A stretch of DNA of 64,000 bases from contig NZ_JAEEGA010000001.1 in NCBI RefSeq assembly GCF_017829975.1, positions 124,001 to 188,000 on the forward strand, in the 5' to 3' direction. Under the pieces are notes generated by a model, which was not told the DNA's origin, ran no database searches, and saw nothing but the letters and a program-made list of their open reading frames with translations. The DNA is from Vagococcus allomyrinae (GTDB lineage Bacteria > Bacillota > Bacilli > Lactobacillales > Vagococcaceae). Shown piece by piece: positions 53,174-61,563 of the stretch; the first letter of the stretch is position 1, and each line of letters begins with the position of its first letter. Both the position numbers and the translations under genes were made by a program.

Positions 53174-54046
53174 TTAAAGAAAATTTCTGAAAAAAGTTAA
53201 GGTTTCCTCATTGCATTGTTTCCCAATAGGATTTCGTTGATCTAGATGAAAAACATGATGCAGCTCTTCACCATCTGGATTTGCGTAAAGATGAAAGTCT
53301 GCTGCTACTCCTTTTGAGCGAATGATATTCGCTAAAGGTTCGCCGACATCTTTTAAAAAGTCATGGGTAGCTGTGGTGATAAATGCAGGTGGAAAATCAG
53401 CAGTAATATAAGATTCCACTGGAAACTGTTTCGCAGTTTGTTCCGAAATTGTTTCACCAAAATAGAATGGGAAATCCTGATTGATGGCATCAGTCTGTCC
53501 AATAAAGTATGCACCACAGTTTAAGCCTACTGCTTTAAAATGAACATTGGCAACGGTAAAGTCCATTAAGTTTGCATAGTCAGGGTTGCTTGTAAGTGTT
53601 GAATATTGCTCTGCTAATTGTCCACCAGCACTATCTCCAACTAAAAATAATCGCTCAGTATCAACGTAATAGTCTTTTCCGTGGATGAGTAACCAGTTCA
53701 TCAACGTATTGGTATCCTCTAATGGTGCAGGATAGTGATGCGTAGGGGCAAGTCGATAGTTAAAATTCACGACAGTAAAGCCTTGGCTTGCTAAATACAT
53801 GGTGTAAAAGCGATACAGTTCCTTATCTCCGTAAAAGAAACCTCCACCATGGATACTGACAATTGTTGGCAGACAAGTGGTTGTTCCAACTGGATAGTAG
53901 ATATCAAATTTATTTTCAATGCCGTGAGGGCCGTAAGTTAACTCTTTGATCGCTGTAATCGTATCAGGCTCAGTTAATCCTGCATCTCTTTTCTGATCAC
54001 CTTCACTCATTTGTGTTCGCATTGTTGGAATATCTATTTTCATCAT
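53174..54046 (-). CDS. Alpha/beta-hydrolase esterase (HSL/acetyl-esterase type)
   Basis: 290 aa. Oxyanion motif HGGGFFYG, nucleophile elbow GDSAGGQ, Asp/His near FLKDVGEP and HHVFHLD. Cytoplasmic. Between an MFS carrier and a sugar kinase it may remove an acyl group from an imported sugar ester or glycoside. AGGAGG is 8 bases before the first ATG. Confidence 0.87.
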   Translation of the reverse strand: MMKIDIPTMRTQMSEGDQKRDAGLTEPDTITAIKELTYGPHGIENKFDIYYPVGTTTCLPTIVSIHGGGFFYGDKELYRFYTMYLASQGFTVVNFNYRLAPTHHYPAPLEDTNTLMNWLLIHGKDYYVDTERLFLVGDSAGGQLAEQYSTLTSNPDYANLMDFTVANVHFKAVGLNCGAYFIGQTDAINQDFPFYFGETISEQTAKQFPVESYITADFPPAFITTATHDFLKDVGEPLANIIRSKGVAADFHLYANPDGEELHHVFHLDQRNPIGKQCNEETLTFFRNFL

Positions 54047-54072
54047 TTGTTTTTCCTCCTAGTTATTTACTA

Positions 54073-55239
54073 CTATTTTTTTTTGAAGATGAGCTTGATG
54101 CTCATGATAAGTGACATACATAAAAATCCGAGAGCTGCCATGAATAGACTAAAGTCTGCTGACGTATTGCCAAATAATTTCCCTAGAGTATTTAAAAGAA
54201 CTGGTGAGAAGAAGACTCCAATATTTGTCGCAATAATTAAACATGTATAGGCAAAATTTATCGCGCGCTTGTCCGCAACAAGGGCTGTCCAGGTATAAAT
54301 AAAAGGAACAGCTAAGCCAAAGCCAACGCCTGAAAAACCGACACCGATTAACAAGATAGGTAAATTACTTGACTGGCTCACAATAAAGAAACCAATGGCA
54401 GAAATGAACAGCCCAATGGGTAAAACTTGTTGTTTTAATAGCTGATGAATTTTTCCGTAAAACATCCCAACTGGAATGCCTACAAGTGTGCTCAATCCAG
54501 TAATGATAGATACGCTACTTGCGCTACCAATATTGTTGTGAATGATAAATTCAGGAAGCTTGATAACCGAAGCCATAAAAAAAGAAAACAGGAAAAAAAT
54601 TAAGACAGATAGTCCAACGATTGGCAGGTTAACTGAAATTTTTTCAGTTTGAACTTCGGCAGTTGTCTGTGTGTGTTGGGATTCAGGAATTTGTACAAAG
54701 AATCCAAATAAGAAAAGAACGGGTAAAATAATCAAGTATGCCCAAAATGTTTGCTGCCATCCCAAGGTGACTAAATAACTAATAAAGAAGGACAGTCCAG
54801 CACTTCCTAGGGATCCAGCCATGGATTGAAACCCCATCATCGTTGAAAGCTCATCCCCTTCATAAAACTCTGCTAACAAACTAACAGCTAACGAGTTAAA
54901 CAACCCAATTCCAATCCCAAATATAAATCTGGCTCCTAGTATTAATGTGTAATTGCTAATTAGCGCAGGTAACAGGCCGCTAATTAATGCGATGACTAAT
55001 CCTACTAATACCGTCTTTTTTTTGCCAATCATCCGAATACAAAAAGGACTAAACAGCAGTGCCAAGATGATACCAACATTAGGAATTGTCAATAATGTTT
55101 CAACGGCTGATTTTGATTGACTCGGGAAACTGTCAATCATGGAAGGTAATGCTGCGGAAATAATGGGTGCCGACATCAGTAAGACAGAGATAGATAGTAG
55201 AGAAATTTTAAAAATTGACTGTTGTTGTTTTGTTTTCAT
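54073..55239 (-). CDS. MFS transporter
   Basis: 388 aa, 12 helices; the loop-2 motif appears as FCIRMIGKKKTVLVG. It shares the transcript with the esterase and kinase (27 bp gap). Probably imports the esterified sugar or glycoside handled by those enzymes. Its promoter carries a cre box. Confidence 0.88.
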   Translation of the reverse strand: MKTKQQQSIFKISLLSISVLLMSAPIISAALPSMIDSFPSQSKSAVETLLTIPNVGIILALLFSPFCIRMIGKKKTVLVGLVIALISGLLPALISNYTLILGARFIFGIGIGLFNSLAVSLLAEFYEGDELSTMMGFQSMAGSLGSAGLSFFISYLVTLGWQQTFWAYLIILPVLFLFGFFVQIPESQHTQTTAEVQTEKISVNLPIVGLSVLIFFLFSFFMASVIKLPEFIIHNNIGSASSVSIITGLSTLVGIPVGMFYGKIHQLLKQQVLPIGLFISAIGFFIVSQSSNLPILLIGVGFSGVGFGLAVPFIYTWTALVADKRAINFAYTCLIIATNIGVFFSPVLLNTLGKLFGNTSADFSLFMAALGFLCMSLIMSIKLIFKKK

Positions 55240-55271
55240 TATCAGGAACCTACCTTTCTTTTGTTAATTGA

Positions 55272-55293
55272 ATTATAAATGTGAACGTTAACA
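55272..55293 (-). promoter_or_regulatory. MFS promoter with CcpA cre box
   Basis: Minus strand TATAAT at 55272-55277. The cre-like ATGTGAACGTTAACA (55279-55293, plus-strand reading) has one mismatch to WTGNAANCGNWNNCA and covers the -35 region, so repression by CcpA would block the promoter. Confidence 0.6.
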
Positions 55294-55324
55294 AAAAAAG
55301 GTTGAAAACTGACCATTATTTTGG

Positions 55325-56194
55325 CTATTTATGACTTATTTGTTTTTTTCGATACTGAACAGGGGTAAGACCATATGTTTTTTTGAATACTTGAATCAGT
55401 GATTTGTGATTTGGAAAGCCACAGCTATCTGAGATTGCCTGAATGTTTTTTTGCGTATGAATAATTTTCTGAAAGGCCTCCTGCAACCGAATTTCAGTAA
55501 TATAATCCATCACAGACATGGCCATATATTTTTTAAATTTGCGTGAAAAGTAGCTAGGTGTTAGATGAAAGGCATCTGCCAACTCTCCAACGCTTAATGG
55601 ACTAGTAAAATATTGTTGGATATAAATTATGACACTGTCAATCCATTCAAATTCATTGGAATCTGTTTGTTGCAAATCATTTTTTACAGAGCTAATCGTT
55701 GAAAAATGTTCAGATAGCTCATATAGAATTTCGTATACAAGACTAAAAATTTTGAGCTGAATGTTATCTGTTGGTTTCTCCATACAAAAAAAGAGCGCAT
55801 GAAAGGCTTGCTGAACCTGTTTGTAAGAATGACGTTGTGTAATAGATTGTTTTTCTTTTGACGGGAGATGATAAAAGCGATAAGGAAAATCACTGATCAC
55901 CTCTGCCATAAATGAGTAGGGAATCAAAAGAGAAAGGGCCACATTATCCTCTCCTTTTTTTGTGGTTCCAGAAATACTATGTACTTCATTTGGATTGACA
56001 ACCAAAATTGTCCCACTAACGGGTGTTTGCTCTTTTCCATTGATGATGAAGGAGTCAATTTTACCTTTGATTGTAAAACTTAATTCAAATGAACGATGCC
56101 AATGTTTAGGGATTGTTGCACTTGTATTTTTATGAATAATGAGCTTAAAGGGAAGCTCGTCTTTTGTTACGTCAACAATTTCATGATGAAACAT
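55325..56194 (-). CDS. AraC family regulator with cupin domain
   Basis: 289 aa. N-terminal cupin (IPKHWHRSFELSFTIKGK, NPNEVHSISGT) and C-terminal double HTH (LSVGELADAFHLTPSYFSRKFKK; NIQAISDSCGFPNHKSLIQVFKKTYGLTPVQYRK). Encoded just upstream of the MFS-esterase-kinase operon in the same direction and likely its activator, with the sugar as inducer. Confidence 0.9.
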   Translation of the reverse strand: MFHHEIVDVTKDELPFKLIIHKNTSATIPKHWHRSFELSFTIKGKIDSFIINGKEQTPVSGTILVVNPNEVHSISGTTKKGEDNVALSLLIPYSFMAEVISDFPYRFYHLPSKEKQSITQRHSYKQVQQAFHALFFCMEKPTDNIQLKIFSLVYEILYELSEHFSTISSVKNDLQQTDSNEFEWIDSVIIYIQQYFTSPLSVGELADAFHLTPSYFSRKFKKYMAMSVMDYITEIRLQEAFQKIIHTQKNIQAISDSCGFPNHKSLIQVFKKTYGLTPVQYRKKQISHK

Positions 56195-56570
56195 ATCCGT
56201 ACCTCCTTGTCATTTAATTTGTTTTATGATGAAGATGAAGTCTCTTTGTTGGGGGAAACTTTAAGTAAAAGACAACAGAAATCAAGTAATCTTCTATTGC
56301 TATTGTACAATAGTTATCATTTATTAACATAATAAAATAGTATTTTAGAGTTGGTATAAAAGTAAGAATAGTTAAACGTGGAGAGTTGAAACATGCTAAA
56401 AGAAGCTAAAACGAGTTTCTTAATGACTCAACAGACAAAGGAATTCAGATAATCAGTTTTGGCGTATCGAACCGACCATCCAGAGTTAACCGTCTAGGCA
56501 TGCTGTATAACTTAGATATCAACGCGCCTATTACAAGTGGGAAAAAGAGGTGGTCAAAACTGGCGGGGAA

Positions 56571-56692
56571 GCAATCAGACTGAGCTCAGGAAATTTTGAC
56601 AGTGACCTGACCAGTGGATCGTGGAACTTTAATTCGGGTAGATTTGTAAGTTCATCATCTGCTAAATTAGAGTGGATAACGACGAATGGTTG
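56571..56692 (+). pseudogene. LXG toxin linker remnant
   Basis: One frame reads AIRLSSGNFDSDLTSGSWNF and then NSGRFVSSSSAKLEWITTNG before a stop. It aligns with ALKAAVTAGTDLANGSWNSN LSRFVTPPSDKMKWTATI of the intact LXG toxin (about 49980-50090), also at the DNA level (TCGTGGAACTxTAATT, GTAGATTTGTAA). It is the relic of a second LXG gene about 6.5 kb away. Confidence 0.75.
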
Positions 56693-57008
56693 ACTCAGGT
56701 GACAAAAAAAATTTGTTAATGTTGCTTAAGCAAGGCAAGGTTTTTTTCTAATAGTATAGGTTGTAAAACCAAATATTGGGAATTGTGTAAATGAGAGTGT
56801 CTATTTGGTCTTATTTGAAAAAGAAATGTTGATAACTTATTTATTTGTTTTATCTGTTAACTTATAATAAAACCCAAAAAGTTGTAAAACGCTTTCTGAT
56901 CGATATTAAAGTTATTTTATCTTTGTTTATCTTTTTTGCAACTTGTTATTTATAGTCTGAAAACAAAGAATAATGAAGAAAATAAAAGAAAAACAAAATA
57001 AAATGTTG

Positions 57009-57037
57009 TTGAAATTTGCTTAAATTGATGATATACT
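57009..57037 (+). promoter_or_regulatory. Promoter of the microcompartment operon
   Basis: TTGAAA, 17-bp spacer, TATACT; RNA start about 57044, leader about 75 nt. Confidence 0.7.
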
Positions 57038-57117
57038 TTCGTTAATATTAAATGAAAGGGGATACATTAAAAGGTCGAAGAAATCGATAGACTGTTTTTT
57101 ATAGGAGGTTTGACTAG

Positions 57118-58254
57118 GTGAGGAACGAAACGATCTTCTCAACTAAAATTATTTCGGGTCAAGGAGCATTAACTAGTTTAGAACAATATAGGTCAGAACG
57201 ATTTCTGATAGTTACTGATAACTATTTAAAGGAGTCGTCGGGATTCGCTCGACTATTGGCAATTATTGGTAAAAATAACCAATACACAGTGTTTGATCAA
57301 GTTCTGCCAGATCCACCGATTAAAACGATATCGACAGGTGTAGGGATGCTACAGGAAAGTCAGGCAACCGTTATTTTAGGTGTAGGTGGTGGTTCTGTGA
57401 TTGATGTTGCAAAGGGCATTAAGTTTGTGGCGGAAAAATTGAATAATCAGCAAGAATTAAGATTGATTGCAGTGCCAAGTACGTCTGGTTCTGGATCAGA
57501 GGTAACAAATTTTTCTATTATTACAGATGAGGTATCAACCATAAAGTATCCGATTGTCTCAGATTCCATACAACCAAACGAGGCAATTTTAGATGTTGAT
57601 TTCGTCATGACGATGCCACAAGAAGTTACGGCTGATACAGGGATGGATGTGCTAACACATATTCTTGAAGCTTATGTCTCGACTAAGGCCAGTGATTTTT
57701 CAGATGCTTTATGCGAGAAAGCCATTGTCCTATTATGTCGTTATTTACCTCTAGCCTACAAAAATGGTGATGATGTCCAAGCTAGACAAAAAGTTCATTA
57801 CGCGTCGTGTATGGCAGGAATGGCTTTTAACACAACATCACTAGGAGTAAATCACAGTCTTGCCCACGCCGCAGGAGCCAAACTGCATATCCCTCATGGT
57901 AGATTAAATACGATTTTGATGCCGCAAGTCATCCAGTACAATAGTGGCTTGCTAGTCAAAAAAGGAGAAGCTCATGCTAATATATTAAAAAAATATGCTG
58001 AATTAGCTGCTCGCCTTGATTTGTCAGGATCAAATGATCGACTTTCTGTAAAAAATTTATTGCGAAAAATTGATCAGTTAAGACAACAGCTTAATCTACC
58101 AAAGGGATTTAGAGAATATGGCCTACCAAAAGCTGTATTAGTAGAGTATGAAAAGGTGATTGTCGAAGCGGCCATGACTGATCCGTGCACATTAACTAAT
58201 CCAGTGATTCCAAATTCTGATGAGTTAAGTCAATTGCTGTGGTTATCTTATTAG
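57118..58254 (+). CDS. Iron-containing alcohol dehydrogenase (BMC-associated)
   Basis: 378 aa. NAD site GVGGGSVIDVAKG and metal ligands in ADTGMDVLTHILEAY (Asp, His) and NHSLAHAAGAKLHIPHGRLN (two His). It resembles EutG/PduQ, which reduce the aldehyde made in the organelle to alcohol and regenerate NAD+. Start is GTG at 57118 with AGGAGG 9 bases before it. First gene of the operon. Confidence 0.9.
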   Translation: MRNETIFSTKIISGQGALTSLEQYRSERFLIVTDNYLKESSGFARLLAIIGKNNQYTVFDQVLPDPPIKTISTGVGMLQESQATVILGVGGGSVIDVAKGIKFVAEKLNNQQELRLIAVPSTSGSGSEVTNFSIITDEVSTIKYPIVSDSIQPNEAILDVDFVMTMPQEVTADTGMDVLTHILEAYVSTKASDFSDALCEKAIVLLCRYLPLAYKNGDDVQARQKVHYASCMAGMAFNTTSLGVNHSLAHAAGAKLHIPHGRLNTILMPQVIQYNSGLLVKKGEAHANILKKYAELAARLDLSGSNDRLSVKNLLRKIDQLRQQLNLPKGFREYGLPKAVLVEYEKVIVEAAMTDPCTLTNPVIPNSDELSQLLWLSY

Positions 58255-58275
58255 TCAAAAGAAAAGAGGGGTAGT

Positions 58276-58674
58276 ATGCGGAATGGGGCATTAGGTTTAA
58301 TCGAAGTAACTGGTTTTTTAGGCATTGTTGCAGCCGCAGATACAGCGGTTAAAGCAGCAGATGTCAACATTATTAATGTTGAAAAAATTAAAGGAGGGCT
58401 ATCTACACTAGAAATTAGTGGTGATGTAGGGGCCGTGAAGGCGGCGGTTTTAGCCGCAGAGGCAGAAGTTAATCAATTAGGCTGCTTACTCAGTAGTCAT
58501 GTTATTCCACGAATTGATCAATCAGTGTTACAAATGGAGCTTGGGAACTCAAAAAATGTGGAGAAAAAGCAGCCCGTATTGGAAATAGTGGAACAAGAAA
58601 CAGTAGTGAAAAAAGAAATTAGTAAAAAAGGTCAAACAACAAATAAAACGACGAAAGTGGAGGAATTAAAATGA
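58276..58674 (+). CDS. BMC hexamer shell protein with C-terminal tail
   Basis: 132 aa. One BMC domain (about 1-85: [46 protein letters not shown]) plus a Lys/Glu-rich tail (about 90-132). The pore loop reads IKGGLS rather than the usual VGGG. Tailed single-domain shell proteins can bind cargo or neighbouring tiles. It overlaps the next gene by 4 bp. Confidence 0.9.
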   Translation: MRNGALGLIEVTGFLGIVAAADTAVKAADVNIINVEKIKGGLSTLEISGDVGAVKAAVLAAEAEVNQLGCLLSSHVIPRIDQSVLQMELGNSKNVEKKQPVLEIVEQETVVKKEISKKGQTTNKTTKVEELK

Positions 58675-58949
58675 ATACAAATGCTTTAGGGATGATCGAA
58701 ACAAAAGGACTAGTAGGAGCAGTAGAAGCAGCAGATGCAATGGTTAAAGCAGCAAATGTAACATTAGTTGGGAAAGAACAAGTTGGCGGAGGATTGGTTA
58801 CAGTCATGGTTCGTGGTGATGTTGGTGCAGTTAAAGCAGCGACAGATGCAGGAGCAGCAGCGGCAGAGCGTGTTGGTGAATTAATGTCAGTTCACGTAAT
58901 TCCTAGACCTCATTCAGAAGTGGATGCTATCTTACCAAAAGAGAAATAA
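58671..58949 (+). CDS. BMC hexamer shell protein (PduA/EutM type)
   Basis: 92 aa, canonical BMC domain: [20 protein letters not shown], pore loop [31 protein letters not shown]. It should form the main facet tile; the pore sequence suggests passage of small polar molecules. ATG overlaps the preceding stop. Confidence 0.95.
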   Translation: MNTNALGMIETKGLVGAVEAADAMVKAANVTLVGKEQVGGGLVTVMVRGDVGAVKAATDAGAAAAERVGELMSVHVIPRPHSEVDAILPKEK

Positions 58950-58985
58950 GTCAATCGGGTTAGTGGAGGGAAGTGTGCTTAACTA

Positions 58986-59630
58986 ATGGATAATGAGCTG
59001 TTAAAAAAAATAGTGACAGCGGTCAAAAAAGAATTAACAAATAAACCGTCAGTAGAGATAGAAGCGAGTGGTAGGCACATTCATTTAAGTCGACAAGCCA
59101 TTGATGAGCTTTTTGGGGCAGGTTATCAACTGACAAAAGTCAAAGAACTTTCGCAGCCAGACCAATACGTTTGTCAAGAGCGATTAACGATTGTTGGGCC
59201 CAAAGGAAGCTTGGAAAACGTGGTGATATTGGGCCCAGAACGGTCAGAGTCACAAGTTGAAATTTCGTTGACGGATGCTCGCTTGATTGGTGTTTCTGCT
59301 CCATTAAGAGAGAGTGGGGACATTAGTGGGACTCCGGGAATCATCCTTTTAGGTAATGGACATGTTCTGTCATTAGATAAGGGCTTAATAATCGCTAGAC
59401 GGCATATTCATATGACTGAAACAGATGCGACTCGTTGGGGATTGATGAATAAAGAAATCGTTCAGGTCAAAGTGATGTCTGAGCGGCCGATTGTATTTGA
59501 CGATGTTTTAGTAAGAGTTAGTCCAGATTACTCGACTTTTATGCACATTGATTACGATGAGGCAAACGCGTGTGGTCATTTTGCGGGACTAAAAGGAATT
59601 ATTATAAAAAAGAGTGATGCCAGTGACTGA
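58986..59630 (+). CDS. pduL: Phosphate propanoyl/acyltransferase PduL
   Basis: 214 aa. The two zinc-binding signatures are SGRHIHLS and RRHIHMTETDA. It converts acyl-CoA to acyl-phosphate and recycles CoA inside the shell. Residues 1-18 (MDNELLKKIVTAVKKELT) form an amphipathic helix of the encapsulation-peptide type. Its presence shows an aldehyde/CoA (metabolosome) chemistry, not a carboxysome. Confidence 0.93.
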   Translation: MDNELLKKIVTAVKKELTNKPSVEIEASGRHIHLSRQAIDELFGAGYQLTKVKELSQPDQYVCQERLTIVGPKGSLENVVILGPERSESQVEISLTDARLIGVSAPLRESGDISGTPGIILLGNGHVLSLDKGLIIARRHIHMTETDATRWGLMNKEIVQVKVMSERPIVFDDVLVRVSPDYSTFMHIDYDEANACGHFAGLKGIIIKKSDASD

Positions 59631-60141
59631 GCAACTGAATCAAGAGTTACTGATAAAAATTGTAAAAGAAGCTTATCGTCAATTGAACCAGCAAACGTTA
59701 TTGGCCGATCAAAAAAAGAGTGAGGCAACCCTTGATTATTTATCAATAGGCATGATGGGAAGATTGGCACAATGTGCGCCTAAGGACGATGCCGAAGAGC
59801 GAATTCTTTCCCGCCTAATCAAGAGGCAAGAGGTAACTGTTAAGGCAAGTCGGGTTGAATATCTCCAATTAACAATAAAACCGCCTATTTTGTTAGGGCG
59901 GCAGCTGGACGAGCAGTTGAAAAAACTACTATCAGTTGGTTTGGTTGTTGTTGAAGATCAACAACCTAAGCAATTGATGAAGGATCAAAAAACAGTTTAT
60001 ACGTTAGAGAAAATGAAAGCGCTGAAATTGTCACAAGGAGAGCCATTTTTGGCTAAAAAACAAGATATTTTTACGCCATTGGCACAAGATTATTTGCGCA
60101 GTAAAAATATTAGCTTAGAACTTGGGAGAGGTGGCAAATGA
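59617..60141 (+). CDS. BMC-operon protein of unknown function (PduM-like position)
   Basis: 174 aa. Starts with another amphipathic helix (TEQLNQELLIKIVKEAYRQL) very like that of PduL, followed by a compact soluble domain. No BMC fold. The position between PduL and the vertex protein, and the size, recall PduM, but I cannot confirm homology. It overlaps PduL by 14 bp. Confidence 0.6.
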   Translation: MPVTEQLNQELLIKIVKEAYRQLNQQTLLADQKKSEATLDYLSIGMMGRLAQCAPKDDAEERILSRLIKRQEVTVKASRVEYLQLTIKPPILLGRQLDEQLKKLLSVGLVVVEDQQPKQLMKDQKTVYTLEKMKALKLSQGEPFLAKKQDIFTPLAQDYLRSKNISLELGRGGK

Positions 60142-60407
60142 TTATTGGAACCGTAACGGGTAGTGTCTGGGCAACGAGAAAAGATGAGAAGTTGAATGGC
60201 TTAAAGTTAATGGTTGTTGCTGTAGAACAAAAAAAATCGGTTATGACATCTATTATTGCTGCTGATATTGTAGGGGCTGGTCAAGGAGATCAGGTGATTA
60301 TAACGATGGGAAGTTCGGCAAGATTGGCCGTGAGTAGAGAGACAATGGAGAGTAAGATACCTGTAGATGCAGCTATTATTGGCATTGTCGATTCAGTTGA
60401 AAGTTAA
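60138..60407 (+). CDS. BMC pentameric vertex protein (EutN/CcmL family)
   Basis: 89 aa. MIIGTVTGSVWATRKDEKLN, then GLKLMVVA and ADIVGAGQGDQVIITMGSSA are the family hallmarks. Pentamers cap the vertices of the shell. ATG overlaps the previous stop (ATGA). Confidence 0.95.
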   Translation: MIIGTVTGSVWATRKDEKLNGLKLMVVAVEQKKSVMTSIIAADIVGAGQGDQVIITMGSSARLAVSRETMESKIPVDAAIIGIVDSVES

Positions 60408-60438
60408 CAATATGGGAACAAAAATAGGGAGGATTACG

Positions 60439-61539
60439 ATGAAGCTTAATAAAAAATGGTTACTAGGATTGATAAGTGTATTAGTTGCCGTGATGTTAGT
60501 AGGATGCGGCTCTGGTGGTGAAAAAGGAAAAGAAGCAAGCGAATTTCCAGAAAGTACGCCGGAAAAACTGAAAAAAGACATCAAAATTATGGTAATTAGA
60601 AAAATTGGTGGTGACGACCATACTGCGCAATATTTGGCAGGGGCAAAATCAGAAGGTGAAGCATTAGGTTTTACTGTTGATACGTATTCAGCAAATGGTG
60701 ACACTGCAAAGTTCCATGATGCCATTAAGCAGGCTGGAGACAAAAAGTATGATGGGGTTATTATTTCTCATGGTGATGATGCTGCGACGGCACAAGGTGT
60801 TAAAGAGCTGGTTGATAAAGGCATTCCAGTTGTGACATTTGATTCAGTGGCAGATATTGCTGACATTGAAGGGGTAACGATGACGTCTCAAAATGATGAA
60901 GAATTGGCAAATCTAGCGTTACAGGAATTACATAAACGACTAGGAGATGAGGCAAAATTTGCTTATCTTTGGGTGGATGGCTTAGTACCAATGGTTAAGC
61001 GTAACAAGATTTATACGGCATTCTTAGCTGATAATCCCGGCTATAAAGAATTAGACCGGTATGGTGTGGTAGCGGCAGATACAACTGTTCAAACACAGAA
61101 TGCAGTTGGAGCGATGCTCACCAAATACGGCAAAGGGAAGATTGATGGGATTTTTGCCACATGGGATGCTTTTGGGATGGGAGCACATCGCGCATTAGAA
61201 GAAGCTAATAGAAACGATGTCACTCTAGTTAGTATTGATGTATCTAATGCTGATTTACAAGCGATGCAAGCAGAAAATAGTAGCTGGGTAGCAACGGCGG
61301 CTTGTGATCCTAAATTGATTGGTGAAGTAAACTTGCGAATTTTAGCGATGAAGATAGCTGAAGAAGAAACACCAGCAGAGTTTACCATTAAGCCAACATT
61401 GATCACCCAAGAACAATTGAAAGCTCATGGATCTGATGTGACGATGGAAAACTTAGCGGATGTTGTTGATGGTTGGGGTAAATCAACGGATTTTGTTGAA
61501 GATTGGATGAAAGATCTAAAGGATGTAAACAAGAAATAA
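60439..61539 (+). CDS. Ribose-type ABC substrate-binding lipoprotein
   Basis: 366 aa. Signal peptide with lipobox LVGC, then a type 1 periplasmic-binding fold of the RbsB family (IPVVTFDSVADI, GIFATWDAFGMGAHRALEE). It should deliver a pentose, deoxysugar or polyol to the ATPase and permease that follow, presumably the microcompartment's substrate precursor. ATG 60439 with GGGAGG; the frame opens 72 bases earlier inside the vertex gene. Confidence 0.9.
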   Translation: MKLNKKWLLGLISVLVAVMLVGCGSGGEKGKEASEFPESTPEKLKKDIKIMVIRKIGGDDHTAQYLAGAKSEGEALGFTVDTYSANGDTAKFHDAIKQAGDKKYDGVIISHGDDAATAQGVKELVDKGIPVVTFDSVADIADIEGVTMTSQNDEELANLALQELHKRLGDEAKFAYLWVDGLVPMVKRNKIYTAFLADNPGYKELDRYGVVAADTTVQTQNAVGAMLTKYGKGKIDGIFATWDAFGMGAHRALEEANRNDVTLVSIDVSNADLQAMQAENSSWVATAACDPKLIGEVNLRILAMKIAEEETPAEFTIKPTLITQEQLKAHGSDVTMENLADVVDGWGKSTDFVEDWMKDLKDVNKK

Positions 61540-61563
61540 TAAAAATGGGTGAGGGTGTTAGCT

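Larger units (their letters stand above)
56195..57117. other. Intergenic region with LXG remnant and BMC promoter
   Basis: 920 bp without intact genes. It holds an 18-codon open frame (MLKEAKTSFLMTQQTKEFR, 56393-56452) of unknown origin, the LXG remnant at 56571-56692 and the promoter at 57009-57037. Confidence 0.5.

Noticed and set aside
56881-56900. GTAAAACGCTTTCT as a cre box before the microcompartment operon
   Set aside because: Three mismatches and more than 100 bp upstream of the promoter.
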